Shown: positions 1 to 8,652, counted from the first letter of the stretch. The stretch: DNA of 64,000 nucleotides from Mediterraneibacter catenae (GCF_008691045.1 NZ_VMSO01000010.1:57888-121887), one strand, 5' to 3'. Program-made: numbers and translations. Notes: generated from the letters alone by a model not told the origin.

Positions 1-926
1 CATTCGTAATCTGCAGGAGTGGAGTTTGCCATCTCACCAACTACCCAGCTTCCGTTCGGCATAAAGAGCGCCTCGCCGTCAATAACCGCCTGCTGGTTGA
101 TCTTAAAGCCGCCGTCCGTGTTTGCATTGGATACTGTATCAGCCCAGATGTTATCTGAAGATACAAGCTCTGCTACCGTATCGAGAACTTTTCTTCCCTC
201 GTCTGATGTCCATGTGTTTGCATCATATGTCAGAGCTTTGTTGTAGAAATCCGTTCCGCCTGCCTGTGCCAGCATAGCGTAGATCGTAGCATCGAAATAT
301 CCCGGCTGCGGATATGTGAAGAGCGCTCTTCCGTCCGCTTTTGCCTGCTGTCCGAGTTCGAACATCTCGTCCCATGTAGTCGGAACTGCATATTCTTTAC
401 CCTCGCCTACGAGATTTGCATTATACCAGAATCCGGTCTGTGTGTAGAAAATAGGTGCCAGGTAGATCTTGCCGTCTCCATATGGCTGGGCTGCAGTACC
501 GTCAAGGATGCCATCCAGCATCTTGCCCTTGAGCTCATCGTCGAATACATCAGAAATATCTGCCACTGCTTCTTCTTTGAGCATTGTCTCTGTGAATCCG
601 CTTGCCTGTCCGAGATTATAGTAGACAATATCAGGAATGTCGCCGTTCTGAATGTTCTTTGTAAGAACCTGATCCAGCTCGGAGGACAACGTGAGTTCTA
701 CTTCACAGCCCGTCTCTTCCTCAAACGCTGCTGTAATCTTTTCCCAGATCTCAGCTCCGTTACCGCCTTCAAAAGCTGCAACCTTCAGTACATTGCTGTC
801 ACCTTCGCTGCTTGCGCCGCCTTCATCACTGTTGCTGCTGCCCCCGCCGCATGCTGCCAGCATAGAGACCGCCATCACAGAAACAAGTGATACGGAAATC
901 AGCTTTTTCACCATTTTCTTTTTCAT
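1..926 (-). CDS. Sugar ABC transporter substrate-binding lipoprotein (3' end cut by window)
   Basis: Family 1 extracellular solute-binding protein; 308 residues are visible and the C-terminus lies beyond position 1. The ATG at 926 follows an AGGAGG site. A Lys-rich start, a hydrophobic stretch and lipobox LAAC followed by a Gly/Ser/Asp-rich linker indicate a lipid-anchored protein on the outer face of the membrane. The mature part has the usual binding-protein pattern (PDIVYYN, FWYNANLV, PTTWDEMFELG). It is divergent from an AraC regulator and close to a GH112 phosphorylase, so a galacto-N-biose or lacto-N-biose type disaccharide is a reasonable ligand, but this is inferred from context only. 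The permeases are not in the window. Confidence 0.9.
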   Translation of the reverse strand, partial: MKKKMVKKLISVSLVSVMAVSMLAACGGGSSNSDEGGASSEGDSNVLKVAAFEGGNGAEIWEKITAAFEEETGCEVELTLSSELDQVLTKNIQNGDIPDIVYYNLGQASGFTETMLKEEAVADISDVFDDELKGKMLDGILDGTAAQPYGDGKIYLAPIFYTQTGFWYNANLVGEGKEYAVPTTWDEMFELGQQAKADGRALFTYPQPGYFDATIYAMLAQAGGTDFYNKALTYDANTWTSDEGRKVLDTVAELVSSDNIWADTVSNANTDGGFKINQQAVIDGEALFMPNGSWVVGEMANSTPADYE

Positions 927-957
927 AAAAAGTACCTCCTCCTTATTTGATGCTATC

Positions 958-986
958 ATCATAGCTTATTTCGTAAATCATATCAA
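958..986 (-). promoter_or_regulatory. Sigma-A-like promoter of the solute-binding protein gene
   Basis: On the minus strand TTGATA (986-981) and TATGAT (963-958) are separated by 17 bases, predicting a start near 951 and a leader of about 25 bases with a strong AGGAGG site. Read by eye only. Confidence 0.6.
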
Positions 987-1080
987 TACGGATATTGCCT
1001 TTCATTTTATGTTTGTTGCTATTTTTACAGATTGTTTCCGAAATATCTAAATCTTTTTTGTCATTTCTAGCCATATTTTC

Positions 1081-1110
1081 TTGCCTTTTTTCTTTTCTGC
1101 TTTGTATAAT
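1081..1110 (+). promoter_or_regulatory. Candidate promoter of the AraC-family gene
   Basis: TTGCCT (1081-1086), an 18-base spacer and a perfect TATAAT (1105-1110) lie about 60 bases before the AraC start. The 242-base space between the two divergent genes holds both promoters, so the regulator could act on both from here. Confidence 0.55.
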
Positions 1111-1168
1111 ATAGACAACTGGAAACTCCCCCCGCATTTTAGGGGCTTCAAGAATAAAGGAGGCTGCC

Positions 1169-1999
1169 ATGGGACACAGACATTATTCGATAAAAATGCA
1201 GGATATTCCGAGAATGAATTCGAGACTTCTGTCCGTCTCTTTGTCCAAAGATGAGAAAGACTGGCAAAGTGTATTTCACACACATCACTTTACAGAGATT
1301 TTTTTTGTGCTAAACGGCAAAGGGAATTTCCTGTTCCGCAATGATATTCATCCAATCAAAACCGGAGACCTCATCATTATTCCTCCGTATTTAGAACATA
1401 CCGAACAGTCAATTCCGGGAATGCCTCTGGAGTACTATGTGATCGGCATTGACGGCATCGCTTTCCAGACAGAAAACAACGCTGCCTCAGCACAGATTTT
1501 CTGCAATTTTGACAATCGGATGCTGATTGCAGATTTATTTGCACAGATGTATTACGAAGTCAAGACTGAACGTGAAGGATCCGACCTGATCTGCCAGCAT
1601 CTTCTCGAAATACTGATTCTGCGGATAATGCGTTCCCGGCATATAATCCCTGTCCCGATTACATCTGTGCGTATGACAAAAGAATGTGCCCAGATCAAAG
1701 AATATCTGGACACAAACTATGCAGAACATATTACACTGGAAACCCTGACCAGCCTGACTCATATGAACAAATACTATATGGCCCATTCCTTCACAAAGTT
1801 TACAGGAATGTCACCTATCCAGTACCTGAACCGGCGCCGCCTGGAGACAGCATGCCAGCTTCTGCGTGATACTGATTACTCCGTCTCTGATATTTCCAGT
1901 CAGACGGGTTTTTCCTCCCAGTCCTATTTCACGCAGATCTTTCGAAAATTTTATGGGATAACCCCCATCAAATACCGTCAGATCCACACAAAAAAGTAG
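1169..1999 (+). CDS. AraC-family transcriptional regulator with N-terminal cupin
   Basis: 276 residues. The ATG at 1169 is preceded by AAAGGAGG at good spacing. Residues ~30-110 form a cupin/AraC ligand-binding domain (FHTHHFTEIFFVLNG, then GDLIIIPP), and the last ~100 residues carry two helix-turn-helix motifs, the second ending in the AraC signature (DISSQTGFSSQSYFTQIFRK, then YRQ). It is divergent from the sugar-binding lipoprotein and converges on the GH112 gene with one base between the two stops, so no terminator fits between them. By context it is probably a glycan-responsive activator of this locus; the inducer is unknown. Confidence 0.92.
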   Translation: MGHRHYSIKMQDIPRMNSRLLSVSLSKDEKDWQSVFHTHHFTEIFFVLNGKGNFLFRNDIHPIKTGDLIIIPPYLEHTEQSIPGMPLEYYVIGIDGIAFQTENNAASAQIFCNFDNRMLIADLFAQMYYEVKTEREGSDLICQHLLEILILRIMRSRHIIPVPITSVRMTKECAQIKEYLDTNYAEHITLETLTSLTHMNKYYMAHSFTKFTGMSPIQYLNRRRLETACQLLRDTDYSVSDISSQTGFSSQSYFTQIFRKFYGITPIKYRQIHTKK

Positions 2000-2000
2000 A

Positions 2001-4163
2001 CTATATCTCATACCAGCGGATTTCATTTGCCTCTAGCTCAACGTTGAAACTCGATCCGTCACCCCGGTATACTGTAGTGTTCTGCGGCTCATATGTGTTG
2101 TTTACCACGCAGTATTTGCCGTTTTTAACATAAGCATGAACTTCTACATTAAAGTTCGTGCTGAACCATTTGTATACGTTCTCCTCATCGTGTGAAGCCC
2201 AGATGATAGAACGGTACAGAATACGGCTGTTTTCAAAACTGTACGGAAGACCGCTGATATATACGCAGCGTCCTCTGCCGAATTCGTTGACTGCCATCTG
2301 CACTTCTTTATCTCTCTGCACGAGGATCTCTGCCCCGTCAAGCGCATAGATGCTCTTCTTACCTTCACCAAAGTCGATTTCTTTTGTACAGTCCGCCTTA
2401 ATGAAGTGATCATGCTCTTCCCAGTTATACTTATCAACATTAAGGGTGAACCCTGTCTCTTTCTCGACTCCCATCACTGTTGCAAGCTGCAGGAAATGCC
2501 CCTGGTACTGGTGCCCTGCCGGTTCTCCGACACCGATGAATCCACCGCCGTTATAGATAAAACTCTTTACTGCAGTAACAATCTTTTCATCCGTCCAGTT
2601 CTCTCCGCCGGTGTAAGCTGTATCCGCATCGCCGACATTGAGGATCACATCGATATCATCCAGAATATGCGGGTCTTTTCTGATATCATCGAAGCTGATA
2701 AATTTAACATCGAACGGAGCGCCGCTTAATGCCTCTATGACTCCTGCATATGAATAATTCTGTTTATGGTATATCGCATGATGTACCATATGATTTCCCC
2801 ATGCACGCATCTTTCCCCAGCAGTTAAGCACAGCCAATTTTTTGATGCAGTATGGTGTCGTACCTTTGATATTCTCATAAAGAGTACGGAATTCGTCACA
2901 TACACTCTCTACATAATCTATAAACTCCGGGAACTGCATTGCCAGCTTCAGATAACCGCCGTATCCGATTCTGTCGATCGGTTTGCGCAGAATTGCCCTT
3001 CTTGCGGTCACCCAGTTATATTTTGCCTCTTTCACCGGATCTCCGCCCTCATGGAAAGTATCCGGGAAGAAATACGGCAGAAGCCGTCCCTCTGTATACT
3101 TTACACCCTCAATATCGCTGATAAGTCTTAATGTAGCACCGTTTCCAACGCTTCCCACAACAGCGTCAAGTCCGACAGACTTAAATTCATCCATAAACGG
3201 TTCCATGCCGATCCAGTGGTCGCCGAGGAACATCATCGCTTCTTTCCCGCACTCATGTGTGATATCAACCATCTCTTTCGCCAGCTTCGCTACTTCTCTT
3301 CTCTGGAAAGCCTGAAAATCCTGAAATTCTTTCGAAGGGATGCGGTAGGGGTTATTCATATAGCCCTGATCGATAATGTATTCCGGACGGAACTTATACC
3401 CTGCTTCTTTTTCAAACTGTTCCAGTATATATGGGCTCACCGATGCCGAATAACCGTACCAGTCCACATATTTTTCACGCGCGAGTTCGTCAAAAATCAA
3501 TGTAAACTGATGGAAAAATGTAGTATAGCGGATCACGTTGACATGCGGATTATCCTTTATAAATTTGCGCAGTCTTTCCATAGAGTATTTATGAGTCTTC
3601 GGCTGGCGCACATCAAAAGTGATCTGTTTCTCAAAATCTTTCCAGTCGTTTGTCACCGCATTGTACATATGTACCGGATCCCACATGATATAAGCCAGGA
3701 AACTGACCGTGTAATCATGGAACGGTTCTGCGCCGTGGATCGTCACATCGCCGTCATCACTATCATAATTCCACAATTCAGGTGAAACAACTTCTCCTGT
3801 TGTACGATCAATTACTTCCCACCATCTTGTGATATCGTCATGGTCATTCACTTTGAGCATGTCCGGATAAAGATGATTCATAAGGTGGATTGACAGTTCT
3901 TCATCTACCGCTGTATAGAATGGCGTCATGATATACATCTGCTGAATCTCATCCGGGTTTGCCTTGGCCCACGCATTATCCTTTCTTGTCGTATAATAAG
4001 TGGAGTAAACTTTTGCATCTACATTTTTAAGTTCCTCCGGATAGTCAGTACCATCACAGTCGCGGATCGCATCTGCGCCCCATTTTTCAAGTAATTCCAA
4101 AGTTTCCGGTACGACATCTAAATCTGTCGGGATTGTCACCCTTCCTTTTGTATGCTCTTTCAC
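2001..4163 (-). CDS. GH112 beta-galactoside phosphorylase (1,3-beta-galactosyl-N-acetylhexosamine phosphorylase family)
   Basis: About 720 residues, the usual GH112 length. Members phosphorolyse Gal-beta-1,3-HexNAc (galacto-N-biose, lacto-N-biose), or in some clostridia Gal-beta-1,4-rhamnose, giving galactose 1-phosphate in the cytoplasm. The N-terminus (KGRVTIPTDLD, WGADAIRDCDGTDYP), FFHQFTLIFDE and GDHWIG with the presumed general-acid Asp fit the family. The start was set at GTG 4163, seven bases after AAAGGAG; an ATG two codons earlier (4169) is almost on top of that site, and an in-frame opening runs back to 4247. The binding protein next door suggests use of mucin or milk-glycan disaccharides; the exact substrate cannot be read from sequence alone. 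Confidence 0.93.
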   Translation of the reverse strand: MKEHTKGRVTIPTDLDVVPETLELLEKWGADAIRDCDGTDYPEELKNVDAKVYSTYYTTRKDNAWAKANPDEIQQMYIMTPFYTAVDEELSIHLMNHLYPDMLKVNDHDDITRWWEVIDRTTGEVVSPELWNYDSDDGDVTIHGAEPFHDYTVSFLAYIMWDPVHMYNAVTNDWKDFEKQITFDVRQPKTHKYSMERLRKFIKDNPHVNVIRYTTFFHQFTLIFDELAREKYVDWYGYSASVSPYILEQFEKEAGYKFRPEYIIDQGYMNNPYRIPSKEFQDFQAFQRREVAKLAKEMVDITHECGKEAMMFLGDHWIGMEPFMDEFKSVGLDAVVGSVGNGATLRLISDIEGVKYTEGRLLPYFFPDTFHEGGDPVKEAKYNWVTARRAILRKPIDRIGYGGYLKLAMQFPEFIDYVESVCDEFRTLYENIKGTTPYCIKKLAVLNCWGKMRAWGNHMVHHAIYHKQNYSYAGVIEALSGAPFDVKFISFDDIRKDPHILDDIDVILNVGDADTAYTGGENWTDEKIVTAVKSFIYNGGGFIGVGEPAGHQYQGHFLQLATVMGVEKETGFTLNVDKYNWEEHDHFIKADCTKEIDFGEGKKSIYALDGAEILVQRDKEVQMAVNEFGRGRCVYISGLPYSFENSRILYRSIIWASHDEENVYKWFSTNFNVEVHAYVKNGKYCVVNNTYEPQNTTVYRGDGSSFNVELEANEIRWYEI

Positions 4164-4385
4164 TGCCATTCTCCTTTCTTTGTAAGTTTTCAATTCAATG
4201 ATTTTCTCCATCATATTTGAAAACGGTCTCAACGTCAATCTGCTCATTGCTCACATTTTTATAATTCTTGCGTATTACTTAGTTTTTATCTTATATTTAC
4301 TACATTTCCGCAATTTCTATTGCCCTGATCTGTTTCAAAATATTTTTATATCGCAGGCATCATAAAATATTTATCGGAATTTAAT

Positions 4386-4414
4386 TTGCTAATACATTTG
4401 TCTTATGAGATAAT
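4386..4414 (+). promoter_or_regulatory. Candidate promoter of the 4449 lipoprotein gene
   Basis: TTGCTA (4386-4391), a 17-base spacer and GATAAT (4409-4414) precede the start codon by about 35 bases. The remaining ~220 bases back to the GH112 start are AT-rich and show no other clear signal. Confidence 0.5.
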
Positions 4415-4448
4415 GCCGGTAACAGAATATTAAGGGAGGAAAAAGACT

Positions 4449-5036
4449 ATGAAAAACATTATACGAAAACTCTTGCTGCTGATATGTATTATGATGCTGC
4501 CATTTACACTCACGGCATGCAGCGGTTCTAAAAACAACGACAACTCAGCTAAGAGCAACAACTCAGAAGATAAAAACGCTGATTCAGATGGCAACGGCTC
4601 AGATAACGCTTCCGAAACTGAAGCCGCAGGGAAATTTCCATCGATACAGGAATTCATTGATTCCGATCTCTTTCAGGATGAAATGAAGTCTCAGATATCT
4701 GAATTCGAAGAAGAAGGATTGACCATGTCATTTTCGGCTGAAGATAACAAACTGATCTGGGACTTCAAGATCAATGATCCGGATTTATCAGCCGCCCTTG
4801 ATACGGCATCTCTCGAATCTGCCCTTGGTTCACAGTCCTCTACATTTGAATCTGTTGCAGAAGTACTCCCGACGGCTGTAGATGTGGATGATCCGGTCGT
4901 AGTCGCCCGCTATCTGGACAGTGAAGGAACTGTACTTGCATCTGGAGAGTTCACGGCACCGGATTCATCAAATGGAACAGACAGCGGAACGGGCAGCGAT
5001 TCATCAGACGCCCCAGAAACGGACACAACTGAATAA
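4449..5036 (+). CDS. Small secreted lipoprotein of unknown function
   Basis: 195 residues, ATG at 4449 after GGGAGG. It has a charged N-terminus, a hydrophobic helix and lipobox LTAC, then a low-complexity Asn/Asp/Ser linker (~25-60). A compact domain follows (~62-150), beginning with FPSIQEFIDSD, and then an acidic Ser/Thr/Asp-rich tail. The layout resembles short clostridial lipoproteins carrying DUF4854-type domains, but this is from memory and no function follows. It stands alone, with its own promoter and a strong terminator behind it. Confidence 0.85.
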   Translation: MKNIIRKLLLLICIMMLPFTLTACSGSKNNDNSAKSNNSEDKNADSDGNGSDNASETEAAGKFPSIQEFIDSDLFQDEMKSQISEFEEEGLTMSFSAEDNKLIWDFKINDPDLSAALDTASLESALGSQSSTFESVAEVLPTAVDVDDPVVVARYLDSEGTVLASGEFTAPDSSNGTDSGTGSDSSDAPETDTTE

Positions 5037-5066
5037 GTATAAAAGATAAACAATATATGATGCACG

Positions 5067-5099
5067 GGATGCCAGACTTTTCTGGTATCCTCTTTTTTT
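5067..5099 (+). terminator. Intrinsic terminator after the lipoprotein gene
   Basis: A 10-bp stem (GGATGCCAGA with TCTGGTATCC, one G-U pair) and a 4-base loop are followed directly by a TCTTTTTTT run. Confidence 0.9.
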
Positions 5100-5151
5100 C
5101 ACATCCGGTGATTATTCAGCTTGATATTTTTTAAACTGTATATATTAGATA

Positions 5152-5180
5152 TTGACAGAAAGCACATTATCGTATATACT
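5152..5180 (+). promoter_or_regulatory. Near-consensus sigma-A promoter of the ABC/GntR operon
   Basis: Perfect TTGACA (5152-5157), 17-base spacer, TATACT (5175-5180). The expected start, near 5187, falls inside the inverted repeat at 5178-5202. Confidence 0.88.
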
Positions 5181-5202
5181 GTGCTTATCAAACAAGCACA
5201 GT
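5178..5202. promoter_or_regulatory. Operator-like perfect inverted repeat on the promoter
   Basis: ACTGTGCTT and AAGCACAGT form perfect 9-base arms around a 7-base centre. The dyad covers the end of the -10 box and the predicted start site, which suits a repressor. A further half-site, AAGCACA, lies in the spacer at 5160-5166. The GntR/YtrA-like regulator encoded third in the operon is the obvious candidate ligand (inference). Confidence 0.75.
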
Positions 5203-5223
5203 GTTATCAAAGGAGCATGACAT

Positions 5224-6075
5224 ATGCATGAAGATTATATCTCTATCAGCCACATATCGAAAAAATATGACAAAGATTTGGTATTAAAAGACGTAAACGC
5301 TGTCCTCCACAAAGGAGAGATCCTCGGTTTCTTAGGGCCAAGCGGAGCCGGAAAGACGACCACCATCAAGATCCTGACCGGACAGCTCATGCCTACATCG
5401 GGCGAGGCGAAAGTCCTCGGAATCGACTGCTGCAGGATCGATGAGCGTATCTACGAACAGATCGGCATCGTCTCGGATTCAAGCGGCGTGTATGAGCGGA
5501 TGAGTGTCTACGACAACCTTAAGTATTTTGCAAGACTCTTAAACGTTCCCCTGAAAAACATAGATCCGCTCTTAAAGCGCATCGGCCTCTATGAGCATAA
5601 AAAGAAGCCTGCGGCAAAGCTCTCAAGAGGACAGACACAGAGGCTCATTCTCGCAAGGGCACTGCTGCATAAGCCGAAAGTCCTCTTTCTCGACGAACCC
5701 ACAAGCGGACTTGATCCGTCCACTGCTCTTGAAATCCACCGCATATTAAAAGAGCTCAAGGATGATGGCATGGCCATCTTTCTCACCACACACAATATGG
5801 AAGAGGCCACTAAGCTCTGCGACCATGTGGCTCTCCTGAATGAAGGCGTGATCGTCGAGTACGGCACTCCCGAAGAGATCTGTCTGAAATACAACCGGAT
5901 CAAAAAGTACCGGGTGCAGCTCACTGACGGCTCGAGACATGTCCTGCTGCATGGCGCAGATACAACCGGGCGCATCACTTCATGGATGAATGAAGACCGA
6001 ATCGAGACACTGCACACATGCGAACCGACACTTGAAACTGTATTCTTAGAAGTAACAGGGAGGGAATTACAATGA
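5224..6075 (+). CDS. ABC transporter ATP-binding protein
   Basis: 283 residues, ATG at 5224 with AAGGAG eight bases upstream. It has Walker A GPSGAGKT (~39-46), ABC signature LSRGQ, Walker B VLFLDEP with GLDP after it, and the switch His in TTHNMEEA. The nucleotide-binding domain is followed by a ~70-residue C-terminal region, as in ATPases of the ABC-2 type drug, bacitracin or lantibiotic exporters. It is the first gene of a five-gene operon and overlaps the next gene by ATGA, so it pairs with that permease. The substrate is unknown. Confidence 0.93.
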   Translation: MHEDYISISHISKKYDKDLVLKDVNAVLHKGEILGFLGPSGAGKTTTIKILTGQLMPTSGEAKVLGIDCCRIDERIYEQIGIVSDSSGVYERMSVYDNLKYFARLLNVPLKNIDPLLKRIGLYEHKKKPAAKLSRGQTQRLILARALLHKPKVLFLDEPTSGLDPSTALEIHRILKELKDDGMAIFLTTHNMEEATKLCDHVALLNEGVIVEYGTPEEICLKYNRIKKYRVQLTDGSRHVLLHGADTTGRITSWMNEDRIETLHTCEPTLETVFLEVTGRELQ

Positions 6076-6803
6076 AACCAATCCATATAAGAAAACTTGC
6101 CGCGATAATCGATGTGAAAGGAAGAGCACTCTTCAGCAAGAATTTTATCATTATGCCCATTTTCTCTCTCGGATTTACATTTCTTATGCAGATTATTTAC
6201 GAGAGAGCCTCCGGCGGGATGGCCGGCATGAACGCCTACGCCCTCGCCATGGGAATGCTCATGAATGTCTCCATGATGGGGTTCTACTGTACTGCCGCCG
6301 CTCTGGCTGAAGAAAAGGAAAAGAACACGCTCCGCACCCTTATGACGTCTTCTGTTAACGGTCTTGAGTTCTTCCTCGGAAGTCTCATCCCGGTCGTTCT
6401 GATGAGCGAGGTCGTCAATATACTGTGCGTGTTTATCACGCATGTCTCCATGACCCCGGCTCAGTGGGGCGCTTACATTGCCGTCACCACAACAGCCTCT
6501 GTCATAGCAGCTGTAGTCGGGATGATCCTGGGAATCTTCTCAAAGAATCAAGTCACGGCAAGCACGATCACAACACCGGTCGTACTTGTATTTATGATGA
6601 TCCCCATGTTCACGGGTTTCAGCGAAACACTTCAGAAAATCAGCATGTTCTTCTTTACCGGGATCGCATTTGACGCTATTGCAAATATAAGCAGCGGACT
6701 GCCGGCAGTAGATATAAAGGGGATTGCCGTTCTCACGGCAGAGATGGTCCTGTCCGTCTTCCTCTTCCTTGTCCTCTACCGCAGGAACGGATTCGAGAGG
6801 TAA
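6072..6803 (+). CDS. ABC-2 type transporter permease
   Basis: 243 residues with about six hydrophobic segments and the AEEKEKNTLRTLMTS element typical of ABC-2 permeases just after the second membrane segment. It starts in an ATGA overlap with the preceding ATPase, implying translational coupling and a two-component exporter. No substrate can be inferred. Confidence 0.88.
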   Translation: MKPIHIRKLAAIIDVKGRALFSKNFIIMPIFSLGFTFLMQIIYERASGGMAGMNAYALAMGMLMNVSMMGFYCTAAALAEEKEKNTLRTLMTSSVNGLEFFLGSLIPVVLMSEVVNILCVFITHVSMTPAQWGAYIAVTTTASVIAAVVGMILGIFSKNQVTASTITTPVVLVFMMIPMFTGFSETLQKISMFFFTGIAFDAIANISSGLPAVDIKGIAVLTAEMVLSVFLFLVLYRRNGFER

Positions 6804-6807
6804 GCCT

Positions 6808-7182
6808 ATGGAAATCATTTTAAGCAATGCAAGCGACCGCCCCATCTACGAGCAGATCACTTCACAGATCAAGGAAATGATCATGAAAGGACTGTTAAAG
6901 CCTGGCGAGCCGATGCCCTCCATGCGGAAGCTTGCCAGGGATCTCCATGTCAGCGTCATTACCACACAACGGGCCTATGACGATCTGGCAAGAGACGGAT
7001 TCATCGTCACTGTACCGGCTAAGGGGACCTTTGTCTCCACGCAGAATCAGGACTTCATAAGAGAAGAAAATCTGCGGCGCATCGAGAAACTGCTCTCAGA
7101 CGCCGCTGCCCTCGGACGGGAAAACGGACTTTCTCTCAATGAACTCAAAGCTACGCTGGAAGTCGTATATGCGGACGAATAA
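6808..7182 (+). CDS. GntR-family regulator, YtrA type
   Basis: 124 residues. The ATG at 6808 was chosen because MEIILSNASDRPIYEQI is the usual family start; an in-frame opening runs further upstream inside the permease gene without support. It has a winged helix (MPSMRKLARDLHVSVITTQR, then AKGTFVS) and only a short ~45-residue C-terminal helical region, as in the YtrA subfamily, which lacks a large ligand domain. It lies four bases after the permease stop. Such proteins usually repress their own ABC operon and respond to cell-envelope antibiotics; the dyad at 5178-5202 is the probable target. Confidence 0.92.
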   Translation: MEIILSNASDRPIYEQITSQIKEMIMKGLLKPGEPMPSMRKLARDLHVSVITTQRAYDDLARDGFIVTVPAKGTFVSTQNQDFIREENLRRIEKLLSDAAALGRENGLSLNELKATLEVVYADE

Positions 7183-7212
7183 TCTACTATTTTCACATAA
7201 AGGAGCAGCTAT

Positions 7213-7986
7213 ATGGAATATGCAATAGAGGTCAGAAATCTGACCAAACGCTACAAAGACTTCACTCTCGATGATATCTCATTTGCCCTGCCCAGCGGCA
7301 CTGTCATGGGACTCATCGGGGAAAACGGGGCCGGCAAGTCCACTCTCATCAACTCGATCCTCGGTATTGCGGACTGCGATTCCCAACTGGTCTCCATGCT
7401 TGGACTCGACATGAAGACACACGGCAAGAAAATCAAAGAGGATATCGCCGCCCTTTTCTCCGGTTATCTGGAGAAATTCGGACTCCCGCAGAAAAAGAAA
7501 ATCAAAAAAATGTCCACCGGCATGCGGGTAAAACTGGAGTTCGCCGCTGCATTGAGCCATCACCCGAAGCTCCTGATACTCGATGAGGCGACCAGCGGGC
7601 TTGATCCCGTGTTCCGCGACGAAATCCTTGATATCTTACGGGAATTCACCGAAGATAAAGGCCATGCCATACTCATGTCCTCACACATCACCAGTGACCT
7701 TGACAAGATTGCCGACTACATCGCCTATCTCCATGAGGGAAAGATACAGTTTATCAAAACATACGACGAGATCCGCAGCGACTACGGAATCATCACCTGC
7801 GGGCAGGAGCTCTTCGACAGCCTTAGCAGGGACGATATTGCCGCCTATAAAAAAGAACCATACAGTTACCAGGTACTTATCAAAAACCGCGGGAAAGTCC
7901 GGCAGGTATTTCAGGACATTGAGATCGCAAATGCATCCGTTGAAGATATTATGCTATTCTGCGCAAAAGGAGAACAAGTGAAATGA
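7213..7986 (+). CDS. ABC transporter ATP-binding protein, YtrB-like, lacking the Q-loop segment
   Basis: 257 residues against roughly 290 usual for the family. ATG at 7213 after AAAGGAG. Walker A GENGAGKS, signature MSTGM, Walker B LLILDEATSGLDP and the switch His in MSSHITSD are present. Between the region after Walker A (KEDIAALF) and the helical region before the signature (SGYLEKFG), the ~35-40 residues holding the Q-loop and part of the helical subdomain are absent with no frame break. The Q-loop coordinates Mg/water and couples to the permease, so transport may be impaired. It is operonic with the GntR gene and overlaps the next permease by ATGA. Confidence 0.9.
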   Translation: MEYAIEVRNLTKRYKDFTLDDISFALPSGTVMGLIGENGAGKSTLINSILGIADCDSQLVSMLGLDMKTHGKKIKEDIAALFSGYLEKFGLPQKKKIKKMSTGMRVKLEFAAALSHHPKLLILDEATSGLDPVFRDEILDILREFTEDKGHAILMSSHITSDLDKIADYIAYLHEGKIQFIKTYDEIRSDYGIITCGQELFDSLSRDDIAAYKKEPYSYQVLIKNRGKVRQVFQDIEIANASVEDIMLFCAKGEQVK

Positions 7987-8630
7987 AAGGGATCATACTC
8001 AAAGACTTATATGATAATTTCTATATCAAGAAAAACCTCGCGTCCTTCATATTCGGACTGGGATTTATCGTCCTCACAGCAGGACTCGTCCATACCCAGT
8101 ATTCTTTCATACTGTATGTGGAACTGATCGCCACTATCTTGGGATCCTTCGCTCTGGAAGCTGCTTCAGAACAGGATGAGAAAGCCAGCTTCGACAAGCT
8201 GCAGATCACATTCCCGGTGACAAAATCCGAGATCGTGATCGCCAAATATCTGCTCGCTCTGATATTCCTTGCAGCGAGCAATCTACTCTCACTTATCTTC
8301 ACCATGTTTCACGTATTCGCATGGAATACCGCCACGTTTGTTCAGGGTGTCCAGATCTGGTGTACAGGGATTGCAATTTCAGTAGCTTTTACTGCTGTTT
8401 CCTATGTCATGTTCTTTCTCTTCGGGAAGAAGGTAGCCACTGTTCTGTATGTAATTATAGCCGTGTTCATCACCAGTATATACGCAGCATCTTCAGTAAT
8501 CATCGGTCTGGATGACTTCATTGCAGCAAACAAAACAGCGCTGCTCTGCATCAGTATACCGGCCGCTTTTCTTCTCTTTGGTCTAAGCTGCCTGATATCC
8601 ATTCAGATCTACAAGAAGAGGCACTCGTGA
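7983..8630 (+). CDS. ABC-2 type membrane permease of the YtrB-like ATPase
   Basis: 215 residues with about six hydrophobic segments. After the second there is an EQDEKASFDKLQITFPVTK stretch, as in ABC-2 permeases found next to YtrA/GntR regulators. It begins in an ATGA overlap with the ATPase and is the last gene of the operon; its stop codon lies inside a terminator hairpin. No substrate is known. Confidence 0.88.
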   Translation: MKGIILKDLYDNFYIKKNLASFIFGLGFIVLTAGLVHTQYSFILYVELIATILGSFALEAASEQDEKASFDKLQITFPVTKSEIVIAKYLLALIFLAASNLLSLIFTMFHVFAWNTATFVQGVQIWCTGIAISVAFTAVSYVMFFLFGKKVATVLYVIIAVFITSIYAASSVIIGLDDFIAANKTALLCISIPAAFLLFGLSCLISIQIYKKRHS

Positions 8631-8652
8631 TCCGTCACGAGCGCCTCTTCTT
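8613..8652. terminator. Long hairpin between convergent genes
   Basis: The arms at 8613-8630 and 8635-8652 pair over 17 of 18 positions around a 4-base loop. The left arm includes the permease stop codon. It probably ends transcription from both sides (the CyuA-like gene comes from the other strand), although the U-run is only CTTCTTCT. Confidence 0.75.

Noticed and set aside
5589..6443. Antisense frame of 284 codons over the first ABC ATPase and permease
   Set aside because: Low-complexity Arg/Ser/His composition and a well-supported operon on the other strand.
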